Of a stretch of DNA of 64,000 bases, positions 28,393 to 37,092 are shown piece after piece (within the stretch, counting starts at the first letter, position 1; the number at the start of each line of letters is the position of its first letter). Source of the DNA: an uncultured Clostridia bacterium. GTDB lineage: Bacteria; Bacillota; Clostridia; Oscillospirales; Ruminococcaceae. The stretch is taken from assembly GCA_947627985.1 (NCBI GenBank), contig CANQYD010000001.1, forward strand, positions 62,001-126,000, given 5' to 3'. The translations under genes were made by a program, and so were the position numbers. Below the pieces are notes generated by a model. The model made no database searches and was not told the origin of the DNA. It saw nothing but the letters and a program-made list of their open reading frames with translations.

Positions 28393-28956
28393 ATGAGAAA
28401 TTTCCGCAAAAGCTTCAACATGAGGATCAACAAAAAACACATCATTCTTGCCGGGCTGACGCTTCTTTTGGGAATCGCAGTCTATGCGAACTACCGCCTC
28501 AGCACCGAGAAAATCCCGACCACGGAGGTCATGGAAGGCGTTGATCTGAGCGATACATACGGCGAAGTGCAGTATGTAAACGGCACGTCTTTGGACAGCT
28601 ATTCCTCGGAGGATTACTTCGCCCAGGCGAGGCTTGATAAGCTTTCAGCCCGCGACGAAGCCGTCGAGACCTTAAAGATGGTCCTTGAAGGTCAGGACAT
28701 CACCGATGAGGAACTTGCGACCTACACCGAGAACGCAGTCAATCTTTCATCTTTGATCGAGAGCGAGACGACGGTGGAAAATCTCATCTTAGCCTGCGGA
28801 TATGAGGACTGCGTCGTATATCTCGACGGCGAGAACGCAAGCGTCGTAGTCAAGTCAGACGGGCTTTCGGCGTCGCAGGCGGCAGAGATCAAGGACATAC
28901 TTCTGAACGAGACTTCGGTTGAAAATGAAAATATCAGAATTTTTGAGGTAAAGTAG
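28393..28956 (+). CDS. spoIIIAH: Stage III sporulation protein AH (SpoIIIAH-like)
   Basis: YFAQARLDKLSARDEAVETLKMV; position. Confidence 0.93.
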   Translation: MRNFRKSFNMRINKKHIILAGLTLLLGIAVYANYRLSTEKIPTTEVMEGVDLSDTYGEVQYVNGTSLDSYSSEDYFAQARLDKLSARDEAVETLKMVLEGQDITDEELATYTENAVNLSSLIESETTVENLILACGYEDCVVYLDGENASVVVKSDGLSASQAAEIKDILLNETSVENENIRIFEVK

Positions 28957-28985
28957 TTGAATTTCTTTTCGGAATGTGTTATACT
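28957..28985 (+). promoter_or_regulatory. Sigma-A-like promoter of the Asp23-family gene
   Basis: TTGAAT - 17 nt - TATACT; spacer closely resembles that at 16469-16497. Confidence 0.6.
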
Positions 28986-29057
28986 TATACCGTATAAATG
29001 CATAAAGGATTGCGAAGCCTTCACATTTCAGCAAGGAAGTAAAAAGGAGTATGAAAT

Positions 29058-29420
29058 ATGGAAAATTCCCAGACCGGAAAAAAGGGCACTCTCAGAGTCT
29101 CCGAGAGCGTAATAGTCACCATCGCAAAGAACGCGGCGCTTGAGATCGACGGCGTATACAAAATCCCGTCCAAATCTTTTAGGATCAAGAGCCTTCTTTC
29201 CTCGCCGTCAGACCCCTGCGACATCAGGGTCTCGATGACGGAAGGAGTATGCGCGCTCAGCGTTCCGATAGTCATTAAAAGCGGGTACAACTCCGTCACA
29301 GTGAGCGAGCAGATTCAGGAAAGAGTCAAGTCTGCGGTGCAGTCGATGACCGGCGTCACCGTGGCAAAAGTTGACGTCACCGTCAGCGACGTATACTTCG
29401 ATACCTCTGAAAACGCCTGA
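29058..29420 (+). CDS. Asp23/Gls24 family envelope stress protein
   Basis: GTLRVSESVIVTIAKNAALEIDGVYKI...VSEQIQERVKSAVQSMTGVTVAKVDVTVSDV. Confidence 0.9.
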   Translation: MENSQTGKKGTLRVSESVIVTIAKNAALEIDGVYKIPSKSFRIKSLLSSPSDPCDIRVSMTEGVCALSVPIVIKSGYNSVTVSEQIQERVKSAVQSMTGVTVAKVDVTVSDVYFDTSENA

Positions 29421-29486
29421 TAAACCAATAGCCGAACGGTTTTTGCCGTTTGGCTGTTGGCATATTTTGTAAAACTGGAGATAAAA

Positions 29487-29900
29487 ATGACAAGACATGA
29501 AAAGCGGGAAGCCGAGTTTTTGCTTCTCTTTGAAAAGACCTTCCGCAATGAATCCGTATCTGAGCTCGTGACGATGCATGAGAGGGACTATGAGTACGAG
29601 TGCGACGAGGAGATCGAAAAAACCGCCTCGGAGGTGGTCGAAAAGCTTCCCGAGATAGATAAGATCATCGAGAAATTTTCCCCGAAAAGAAAAGTTCAAA
29701 GAATCCCGAGGGTGAATCTCACGGCTCTTCGGCTCGCGATTTTTGAGATACTTTACCGCGGCGACGTGATCCCGACAAACGCGGCAGTCAACGAGGCTGT
29801 CGGACTTGTGAAGGCATATGCTCAGGACAGCGACGTAAAATTTGTGAACGGCGTCCTCGGTGCATTCACGAGGAGCCTGAAAAATCCCGAAAATGAGTAA
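29487..29900 (+). CDS. nusB: Transcription antitermination protein NusB
   Basis: RVNLTALRLAIFEILYRGDVIPTNAAVNEAVGLVKAYAQDSDVKFVNGVLGAF. Confidence 0.92.
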   Translation: MTRHEKREAEFLLLFEKTFRNESVSELVTMHERDYEYECDEEIEKTASEVVEKLPEIDKIIEKFSPKRKVQRIPRVNLTALRLAIFEILYRGDVIPTNAAVNEAVGLVKAYAQDSDVKFVNGVLGAFTRSLKNPENE

Positions 29901-30834
29901 CTTTTTGGGATTTGACACCAGCAACTACACCACCTCGGCGGCGGCATATATTTCCTCTTCCGGGAATATGATAAGCCGCAAAAAGCTGCTTCCCGTGAAA
30001 GAAGGGGAGAAGGGGCTTCGGCAGTCGGACGCGCTTTTTCATCATGTGCGTCAGCTTCCCGAGATATATCCCGACGTCCTTTCTTTGGGTGATTTTTCCG
30101 CATGTGCGGTATCGTCAAGACCGAGAAATCTCCCGGGCAGCTACATGCCCTGCTTCCTTGCGGGTAAAACCCTTGCGGACGGGATATCGAAAAGCCTCGG
30201 GATACCGCTTTATGAGACCTCACATCAGGTCGGGCACGTCTTGGCGGCGCTTTATTCATCGAAAAAAACGGAGCTTTTGTATCGGAATTCCCCATTTATT
30301 GCCTTTCACCTCAGCGGCGGCACGACCGACTGCATCTTATGCACCCCCGACCCCGACGAGATCATAACCTGCCGGGAGCTGCTTTCGTCATCTGACCTAA
30401 AGGCAGGTCAGGCGGTGGACAGGGTAGGGCTGATGCTCGGGCTTAAGTTCCCATGCGGACCCGATCTTGAAAAGCTTGCCGAACGGTCCGATCGGATTTT
30501 TAAGATAAAACCCGCGGTCAAGGACGGCTGCCCGTCGTTTTCGGGTCTTGAAAATAAATGTCGGGAAATGCTTAAAAAAGGCGAATCCGCGTGTGATATC
30601 GCGCTTTACTGCATAAAATATATCGAGACCTCCCTTATCGCGATGACCGAGGCTGCGCTCGGATTATCGGGCGATCTGCCTCTTGTCTACGCAGGAGGGG
30701 TCATGAGCAACAAGATCATCAAAAACGCCGTACTTGAGCGCTTTGAGGCATATTTTGCGGAGCCGGAGTTCTCCTCCGACAACGCCTGCGGTATCGCACT
30801 TTATGCGGCTCTCAAGAGCGGATTGAAGGTATAA
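29893..30834 (+). CDS. TsaD/Gcp-like (peptidase M22) paralog
   Basis: FLGFDTSNYTTSAA, HQVGHVLAAL, HLSGGTTDCIL, VYAGGVMSNKII; between nusB and xseA. Confidence 0.82.
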   Translation: MSNFLGFDTSNYTTSAAAYISSSGNMISRKKLLPVKEGEKGLRQSDALFHHVRQLPEIYPDVLSLGDFSACAVSSRPRNLPGSYMPCFLAGKTLADGISKSLGIPLYETSHQVGHVLAALYSSKKTELLYRNSPFIAFHLSGGTTDCILCTPDPDEIITCRELLSSSDLKAGQAVDRVGLMLGLKFPCGPDLEKLAERSDRIFKIKPAVKDGCPSFSGLENKCREMLKKGESACDIALYCIKYIETSLIAMTEAALGLSGDLPLVYAGGVMSNKIIKNAVLERFEAYFAEPEFSSDNACGIALYAALKSGLKV

Positions 30835-30835
30835 T

Positions 30836-32038
30836 ATGGCAATTTACACCGTAACACAAATCGCAAACGTGCTGTCGGCAAAGCTTAAGACCGAGCCGAA
30901 ATTTCGGGGGATCGCTGTTAAAGGCGAGCTTTCCGACGTCGGTTCCGACCGCTCGGGGCACCTCTATTTCCGTCTGAAAGAGGGGAATGCCGGGCTTCGG
31001 GGCGTGATGTTTTCGCAAAATGCCGCCAAGCTGAAATTTCTTCCTATCGAGGGAATGTCGGTGATCGCGTACGGCGGTATCGACTACTATCAGCGCGACG
31101 GCAGCTGCGAGATCGTGACTACCCAGCTTCTTCCGGCAGGGGAGGGAGCCGAATATCTCGCCCTTGCAAAGCTCAAGGAAAAGCTGACGGCTCTTGGGGT
31201 ATTCACAGCCCCAAAGAAGCCGATACCCCGATATCCCAAGTCGATCGCGGTCGTCACCTCTCCCAACGGAGCCGCCATCATGGACATAAAAAACATCGTT
31301 TCACGCCGCTACCCCGTCGCCGAGATCAGGCTCTTTCCGACGCTCGTTCAGGGGATAAGCGCCCCGGAAAATATCGCAAAAGCCCTTTATGAAGCGGATT
31401 CATCGGGCTGCGACACCTTGATACTCGCACGCGGGGGAGGCTCCTCCGAGGATCTTTCCGCGTTCAATGCCGAGGCGGTGGTGATGGCTGTATATAACTG
31501 TCAAACTCCCATAATTTCGGCAGTCGGGCATGAGACGGATTGGTCCCTTTCCGACCTTGCAGCCGACCTTAGGGCGCCGACGCCGTCGGGCGCGGCAGAA
31601 CTCGCAACGCCGGACATCACGGTGATGATACAGGAGATAAACATCATCGCAACCGATCTTAAAAAGCTGGTCGGCTCAAGAATTTCAGCAAAAAAAGAGG
31701 AGCTTAAAAGCTTTGAATTCGCGCTTGCGGGATTATCCCCGAAATCGAAAATCAAAGCCCGCGTGGACGGTCTCAAAGCCATTGAGGAAACGATGGAATC
31801 CGCAAAGAATCATAAACTTGAGATTTGCAGGATCGCTATTTCCTCGCTCGGCGAAATGCTTTCCGGGCTGAATCCCGAAAATATTTTGAGCCGCGGCTAC
31901 GCCATGGTTTACAAGAACGGAACCGTCGCAGACAGCGCAGATAAGCTCTCGGCGGGCGACAATATAAAAATAGTCATGCGCGGCGGAAACGTCGGCGCAG
32001 AGGTCAAAAAAGTGTTGGTGAACGAAGATGAACTATGA
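30836..32038 (+). CDS. xseA: Exodeoxyribonuclease VII large subunit
   Basis: YTVTQIANVLSAKLKTEPKFRGIAVKGELSD...RLHLYFRLKE-type region; IAVVTSPNGAAIMDI; NPENILSRGYAMVYKNG. Confidence 0.95.
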   Translation: MAIYTVTQIANVLSAKLKTEPKFRGIAVKGELSDVGSDRSGHLYFRLKEGNAGLRGVMFSQNAAKLKFLPIEGMSVIAYGGIDYYQRDGSCEIVTTQLLPAGEGAEYLALAKLKEKLTALGVFTAPKKPIPRYPKSIAVVTSPNGAAIMDIKNIVSRRYPVAEIRLFPTLVQGISAPENIAKALYEADSSGCDTLILARGGGSSEDLSAFNAEAVVMAVYNCQTPIISAVGHETDWSLSDLAADLRAPTPSGAAELATPDITVMIQEINIIATDLKKLVGSRISAKKEELKSFEFALAGLSPKSKIKARVDGLKAIEETMESAKNHKLEICRIAISSLGEMLSGLNPENILSRGYAMVYKNGTVADSADKLSAGDNIKIVMRGGNVGAEVKKVLVNEDEL

Positions 32039-32207
32039 GGAATCGGTAAAGAGGTTAAGGGAAATCTGCTCGAAACTCAGGGACGAAAACACGTCCTTGG
32101 AGGAGACGGCGTCGCTCTATAACGAGGGCAAAAAGCTTTTGGATGAGTGCCGCAAGACGCTGGATAAAATTTCAAGCGAGATCGGAAGCGGTGATCAAAA
32201 TGGCTGA
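32028..32207 (+). CDS. xseB: Exodeoxyribonuclease VII small subunit (not in ORF track)
   Basis: MNYEESVKRLREICSKLRDENTSLEETASLYNEGKKLLDECRKTLDKISSEIGSGDQNG; overlaps xseA and ispA. Confidence 0.92.
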   Translation: MNYEESVKRLREICSKLRDENTSLEETASLYNEGKKLLDECRKTLDKISSEIGSGDQNG

Positions 32208-33114
32208 TTACTCCGACCGCTTAAGGCTCGAAGCCGAGAAGATAAACGCCTGTTTATCGGCATTTCCGGAGCTTAAAATATCCGAAAATTCGCCTTGGGA
32301 GAAGGTACTTGAAGCCGAAAATTACGCCCTTTCGGCAGGCGGTAAGAGAATCAGGGCAGCGCTTTGCGTGATGTTTTATGAGCTTTTCAGCGGCTGCAAA
32401 AATATCCCCGAATATGTCTACGAAGCCGCCTGCGCTATTGAGATGATGCACACGTTTTCCCTTATCCACGACGACATGCCCGAGATGGACGACGACGACT
32501 TAAGACGTGGCAAACCCGCCGTTCACGTCGCATTCGGAAACGCGGTCGGGCTTCTATCCGGCGATGGGCTTGCGATACTTCCGTTTGAGATCATCTCCCG
32601 CCTTGCAAGTGAGGGAAAAATCAATCCCGAGACGGCGATTAAGCTCATCGGGATACTCAGCGGCTGTGCCGGAAACCGCGGAATGATCGCGGGTCAGATG
32701 CTCGATCTTTGGAGCGAAGACAATCCCGAGCGGATCGATGAGGGCTTCTTGGTAAAGATGTCTGAACTTAAGACCGGGAAGATGCTGATCGCCTCCTGCC
32801 TCTTCGGAGCCGTACTTGCGGACGCAGATGAAATGCAGATGAAATCCGCCGAAATTTATGCAAAAAACGTCGGGCTTGCGTTTCAGATCGTCGACGACAT
32901 CTTGGACTTGACCTCCACCAAAGAGGAGCTCGGAAAGCCGATCGGAAGCGATCTTGAGCGGCATAAACCGACGTTTGCCGACGTTTTGGGACTTGAAAAC
33001 TCACAGAATGAGGCTCGCAGGCTGAGTAAAGCCGCGGCTGACGAAATCGGAAAATATCCCGGCGGAGGGCTTCTTGCCGAGCTTGCCGTCGGACTTGCAG
33101 ACAGAAAAAAATGA
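32200..33114 (+). CDS. ispA: Polyprenyl (farnesyl/geranyl) diphosphate synthase
   Basis: GGKRIRAALC; FSLIHDDMPEMDDDDLRRGKPAVH; FQIVDDILD. Confidence 0.94.
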   Translation: MADYSDRLRLEAEKINACLSAFPELKISENSPWEKVLEAENYALSAGGKRIRAALCVMFYELFSGCKNIPEYVYEAACAIEMMHTFSLIHDDMPEMDDDDLRRGKPAVHVAFGNAVGLLSGDGLAILPFEIISRLASEGKINPETAIKLIGILSGCAGNRGMIAGQMLDLWSEDNPERIDEGFLVKMSELKTGKMLIASCLFGAVLADADEMQMKSAEIYAKNVGLAFQIVDDILDLTSTKEELGKPIGSDLERHKPTFADVLGLENSQNEARRLSKAAADEIGKYPGGGLLAELAVGLADRKK

Positions 33115-33123
33115 CCGAAAGAT

Positions 33124-34938
33124 GTGATATCCTTGAAACACACTCTTCTTAAAAAGCTCGATCTCCCGGCTGATCTAAAGCGGCTCGGTCCCGAAAAGGA
33201 AGCCGTTTTATGCGAGGAGATCAGGGACAAAATCATCAACACCGTTGCCGAAAACGGCGGGCATCTGAGCTCGAATCTGGGCACGGTGGAGCTGAGCGTC
33301 GCTCTTCACAAGGTTTTTGAGTCGCCCGCGGACAAGATCGTCTTCGACGTGGGTCATCAGAGCTATGCCCACAAGCTGCTGACGGGAAGATACAGGGAAT
33401 TTCACACTTTGCGGAAAAAAGGCGGAATTTCCGGCTTTACGCGACCCGATGAGAGCGTTCATGATCCCAACGTCAGCGGTCACAGCTCGAACTCGATCTC
33501 AATAGCGCTCGGTATTGCCGAGGCGATGAAGCTTTCGGGAGATGATCATCATGCCATCGCGGTCATCGGAGACGGCGCCATGACAGGAGGACTTGCGTTT
33601 GAGGGTCTCAATAACGCGGGAAATTCGGGCTGCAACATCATCGTGATCTTAAACTACAACGAGATGTCGATATCAAAAAATATCGGCGGTATCGCGGCAT
33701 ATCTCTCTGAACTTCGCACTCAGGACGGCTACCGCCGCTTAAAATCGGGCGCCAAGAAGGTCTTGGGAGCTATCCCGGTCTTAGGCAAGCCAATCTACAA
33801 CGTACTTTCAGCCTCCAAGGACTCCATCAAGGAAAAGCTCATTCATTCGACGATGTTTGAGGACTTCGGCTTTGAATTCATAGGTCCGGTGGACGGACAT
33901 AATCTTGAAAAATTAGAAGCGGCTCTCAGGTCTGCAAAAGAGCTGGGAGGACCCGTTCTTGTTCAGGTCAATACGAGGAAGGGGAAGGGGTATCTTCCTG
34001 CCGAACAGCAGCCCGGAGAATTCCACGGCGTGACCGGGTTTGACGTCAAGACGGGCGAAAAGCCGCCGGTGGGGGACTGTTATACCGATGAATTCGGCGA
34101 GGAGCTGGCTAAACTTGCCAAAAAAGACAGCCGTATCATCGGGATCACGGCTGCGATGAAGTACGGGACCGGGCTCAATCACTTCAACAACGGGCTTAAG
34201 GATCGGCTGTTTGACGTCGGCATCGCCGAGGAACATGCGGTCAGCTTCGGCGCCGGGCTTGCGTCGATGGGAAAAATCCCGGTGTTCTCGGTATATTCCA
34301 GCTTTTTACAGCGTTCATATGACGAACTGATCCATGACGTCTCGATTCAGGGGCTGCACATGGTCCTTGCGATCTGCAACTGCGGCATCATCGCAGGCGA
34401 TGGCGAGACTCATCAGGGAATATTTGACATACCTTTTTTGACGACGATCCCCAGGATCACGCTCTATTCCCCGGCAAACTACGAGGAGATGCGGCTCTGC
34501 CTTAACAATGCGCTTTACAAGGATAAAGGGCTCGTCTGCATACGGCTTCCCAAGGGCGGGGAGAATGTCGCCGACAGCGTCTCCCTCGGCTTCACACTGA
34601 CCGAGCGAGGCTCCGACCGGCTGATAATTTCCTACGGCAGGGAGTCAGAAGAATGCGAAAAGGCAGCCTCCGACACCGGCGTCGACAGCTTAAGGCTGAC
34701 AAGGATTTTCCCTTTACAGAAAGAGCTCTTGGGGATTATCCGCCGATACCGCAAAGCCTACATCTTTGAAGAGTGCTACAGCTTCGGCTCAATAGGCGAA
34801 AAACTGGCTTCGGAGCTTAACAATATCACCCGAACGGCTATTGATGATTTTGTCCCCACCCTCAGCTACCGTGAAGGCTTAGAGCTTTACAGCCTCTCGG
34901 CGGAACAGATTGCCGAGAAGATCAGGGAAGATCAATGA
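33124..34938 (+). CDS. dxs: 1-deoxy-D-xylulose-5-phosphate synthase
   Basis: HLSSNLGTVELSVALHKVF...DVGHQSYAHKLLTGR...GDGAMTGGLAFEGLN...IAEEHAV. Confidence 0.96.
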   Translation: MISLKHTLLKKLDLPADLKRLGPEKEAVLCEEIRDKIINTVAENGGHLSSNLGTVELSVALHKVFESPADKIVFDVGHQSYAHKLLTGRYREFHTLRKKGGISGFTRPDESVHDPNVSGHSSNSISIALGIAEAMKLSGDDHHAIAVIGDGAMTGGLAFEGLNNAGNSGCNIIVILNYNEMSISKNIGGIAAYLSELRTQDGYRRLKSGAKKVLGAIPVLGKPIYNVLSASKDSIKEKLIHSTMFEDFGFEFIGPVDGHNLEKLEAALRSAKELGGPVLVQVNTRKGKGYLPAEQQPGEFHGVTGFDVKTGEKPPVGDCYTDEFGEELAKLAKKDSRIIGITAAMKYGTGLNHFNNGLKDRLFDVGIAEEHAVSFGAGLASMGKIPVFSVYSSFLQRSYDELIHDVSIQGLHMVLAICNCGIIAGDGETHQGIFDIPFLTTIPRITLYSPANYEEMRLCLNNALYKDKGLVCIRLPKGGENVADSVSLGFTLTERGSDRLIISYGRESEECEKAASDTGVDSLRLTRIFPLQKELLGIIRRYRKAYIFEECYSFGSIGEKLASELNNITRTAIDDFVPTLSYREGLELYSLSAEQIAEKIREDQ

Positions 34939-35732
34939 CGCGGCTTGATTTCGAGATGGTATCCCGCGGGCTTGCGGTTTCCCGCGAACGTGCCAAGGAA
35001 TATATTTCCAAAAATTATGTCACAGTGAACGGCAAACCCGCCTCAAAAGCGGCATTGGACGTCTTAAGCGATGATCAAATCGAGGTCAACGGCGAAACTT
35101 TAAAATATGTAGGCCGCGGCGGGCTCAAGCTTGAACATGCCTTAAAAGCCTTTGGGATCGACCTTTCCGGGCTCACTTGTCTCGACATCGGAGCCTCCAC
35201 CGGAGGATTTACCGACTGTATGCTCTCATTCGGAGCCGCTAAGGTTTATGCGGTAGACGTCGGGCACGGACAGCTTGCCCAAAAGCTGGTAAATGACCCT
35301 CGGGTGGTGAATTTTGAAGGTGTAAATGTAAAAGACTTTACACCAGATATGCTTTCGGAGCCGATCGATTTTGCCGCCTCCGACCTCTCTTTCATATCCG
35401 TGAGATATGCAGCCTGTGCTCTCAAAGAAATTTTAGAGCCCGGTAAAAGTGCGGTTTTGTTGATAAAACCGCAGTTTGAAGCCGGGAGGAAGTATCTCGG
35501 CAACAGCGGCGTGGTGAAGGACAAAAAGGCGCATGTTGAGGTGCTTGAATCCCTCACGGCGTACTTTGAAAGCCTCGGGTTCGGCGTCAGAAATATCCTT
35601 CCTTCCCCCATAAAAGGCGGGGACGGGAACATTGAATACCTTGCGCATCTTGTAAAGGATAATGACTTTACACATAATAATTTCGACTTCCGCGGCATAG
35701 TCTCGCGGGCATTCGGAGGTGAGAGCCGTTGA
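34935..35732 (+). CDS. TlyA family RNA methyltransferase/hemolysin-like
   Basis: N-terminal S4 plus FtsJ-like CLDIGASTGGFTDCMLSFGAAKVYAVDVGHGQLAQKL. Confidence 0.93.
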   Translation: MTRLDFEMVSRGLAVSRERAKEYISKNYVTVNGKPASKAALDVLSDDQIEVNGETLKYVGRGGLKLEHALKAFGIDLSGLTCLDIGASTGGFTDCMLSFGAAKVYAVDVGHGQLAQKLVNDPRVVNFEGVNVKDFTPDMLSEPIDFAASDLSFISVRYAACALKEILEPGKSAVLLIKPQFEAGRKYLGNSGVVKDKKAHVEVLESLTAYFESLGFGVRNILPSPIKGGDGNIEYLAHLVKDNDFTHNNFDFRGIVSRAFGGESR

Positions 35733-36616
35733 CGGCGTTCATTTACCCTAATTTTTTGAAAACGCACTCCAAAAGCTGCACCGCTCAGGCGTGCGAGATA
35801 CTCCGCTCGATCGGTTTTGACCTTTTATTGCCTGATTTTGCGCGATCTGAGGTGGATATCGGCTGCTGCGATTTTTCGGCTCCCGAGGAAGCTGCAAAGT
35901 CCTGCGACATCATCATCTCGATCGGCGGAGACGGCACTATCTTGAAATGCGCCGGGCTTGCGTCTAAAAATTCCAAGCCGCTCCTGGGTATCAACTGCGG
36001 ACGGTTGGGATTCATGGCGAGCCTTGAGCGAAGCGAGCTTGAGCTTCTGAAAAGGCTCTCCACCGGGCAATATAAGCTCGACGAGCGCATGATGCTCTCG
36101 GTCTCGGTGATCTTTGAAGATGACAAGTTAAAGACCTTTACAGCCCTGAATGAAGCTGTCATATCATCCGAAAGCGGCAGGGGAATTCGGGACTTCACGG
36201 TGCTTGCTGACGGGATTACGGTCTCATCGCTTCGAGCGGACGGATTGATATTTTCTACCCCGACCGGCGCCTCGGCATACTCTCTTTCAGCCGGGGGACC
36301 GCTGATAGAGCCGAGCCTTGACTGTATCGAGTTCACGCAGATATGCCCGCATTCCCTGTTTGCAAGAACGATGCTTTTCGCCCCGGATAAGAGGATCGAG
36401 ATAAAGTTTGAATCAGACGGAAACACTAACGCCGCTCTTTCGGTTGACGGCAGACCCCCGATCCGGCTCTCGGAAAGGGACAGAGTAATCATCACCCGAT
36501 CAAATCTTCGCTTAAAACTCATCGATATCGACGAGAGAGGCGGAAGCTACTTTAAAGCAATAAATCACAAGCTGATGCAGCCGGCAAAGCCGGGAGATAT
36601 AAATACGGAGGAATAA
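35729..36616 (+). CDS. nadK: NAD kinase
   Basis: ISIGGDGTILKCA; GINCGRLGFMAS; FSTPTGASAYSLSAGGP. Confidence 0.94.
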   Translation: MTAFIYPNFLKTHSKSCTAQACEILRSIGFDLLLPDFARSEVDIGCCDFSAPEEAAKSCDIIISIGGDGTILKCAGLASKNSKPLLGINCGRLGFMASLERSELELLKRLSTGQYKLDERMMLSVSVIFEDDKLKTFTALNEAVISSESGRGIRDFTVLADGITVSSLRADGLIFSTPTGASAYSLSAGGPLIEPSLDCIEFTQICPHSLFARTMLFAPDKRIEIKFESDGNTNAALSVDGRPPIRLSERDRVIITRSNLRLKLIDIDERGGSYFKAINHKLMQPAKPGDINTEE

Positions 36617-36618
36617 AA

Positions 36619-37068
36619 ATGAAAAACGACAGAAAAAAGGCAATTTTGGACATCGTAGCCCACTACGAGGTCGACACTCAGGAGACCCTTCAGGCTCTTC
36701 TTTTGGAGAGGGGATTTGCGGTCACTCAGGCGACGGTATCAAGGGACATCAACCAATTAGGGCTCATCAAGACGATGGGTGAAGGCGGAAGTTACAAATA
36801 TTCCCTGCCGAGGACGGAAAGAGACGTTGCGGCAAAGGCGAATCTTGTGAGATATTTTTCCGACTCGGTCTACAGCATCGATCGGGCGATGAATACCGTC
36901 GTCATCAAGTGCCATTCGGGCACCGCAAACGCCGTCTGTGCGAGGCTTGACAGTGCCGATTATAAGGATATCGTCGGCACCTTGGCGGGAGACGACACCA
37001 TCTTTGTGCTCATGCGTTCGGAAGACGACGCCGCAAGAATGCTTAATGAGCTTGAACATCTTTTATAA
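36619..37068 (+). CDS. argR: Arginine repressor
   Basis: AHYEVDTQETLQALLLERGFAVTQATVSRDINQLGLIK; C-terminal GTLAGDDTIFVL. Confidence 0.94.
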   Translation: MKNDRKKAILDIVAHYEVDTQETLQALLLERGFAVTQATVSRDINQLGLIKTMGEGGSYKYSLPRTERDVAAKANLVRYFSDSVYSIDRAMNTVVIKCHSGTANAVCARLDSADYKDIVGTLAGDDTIFVLMRSEDDAARMLNELEHLL

Positions 37069-37092
37069 TACCAAAGGAAGAAGAGATTCACC

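Noticed and set aside
29208-29924. 238-aa antisense ORF opposite the Asp23 gene and nusB
   Set aside because: No SD or promoter; frame is a mirror of coding bias.
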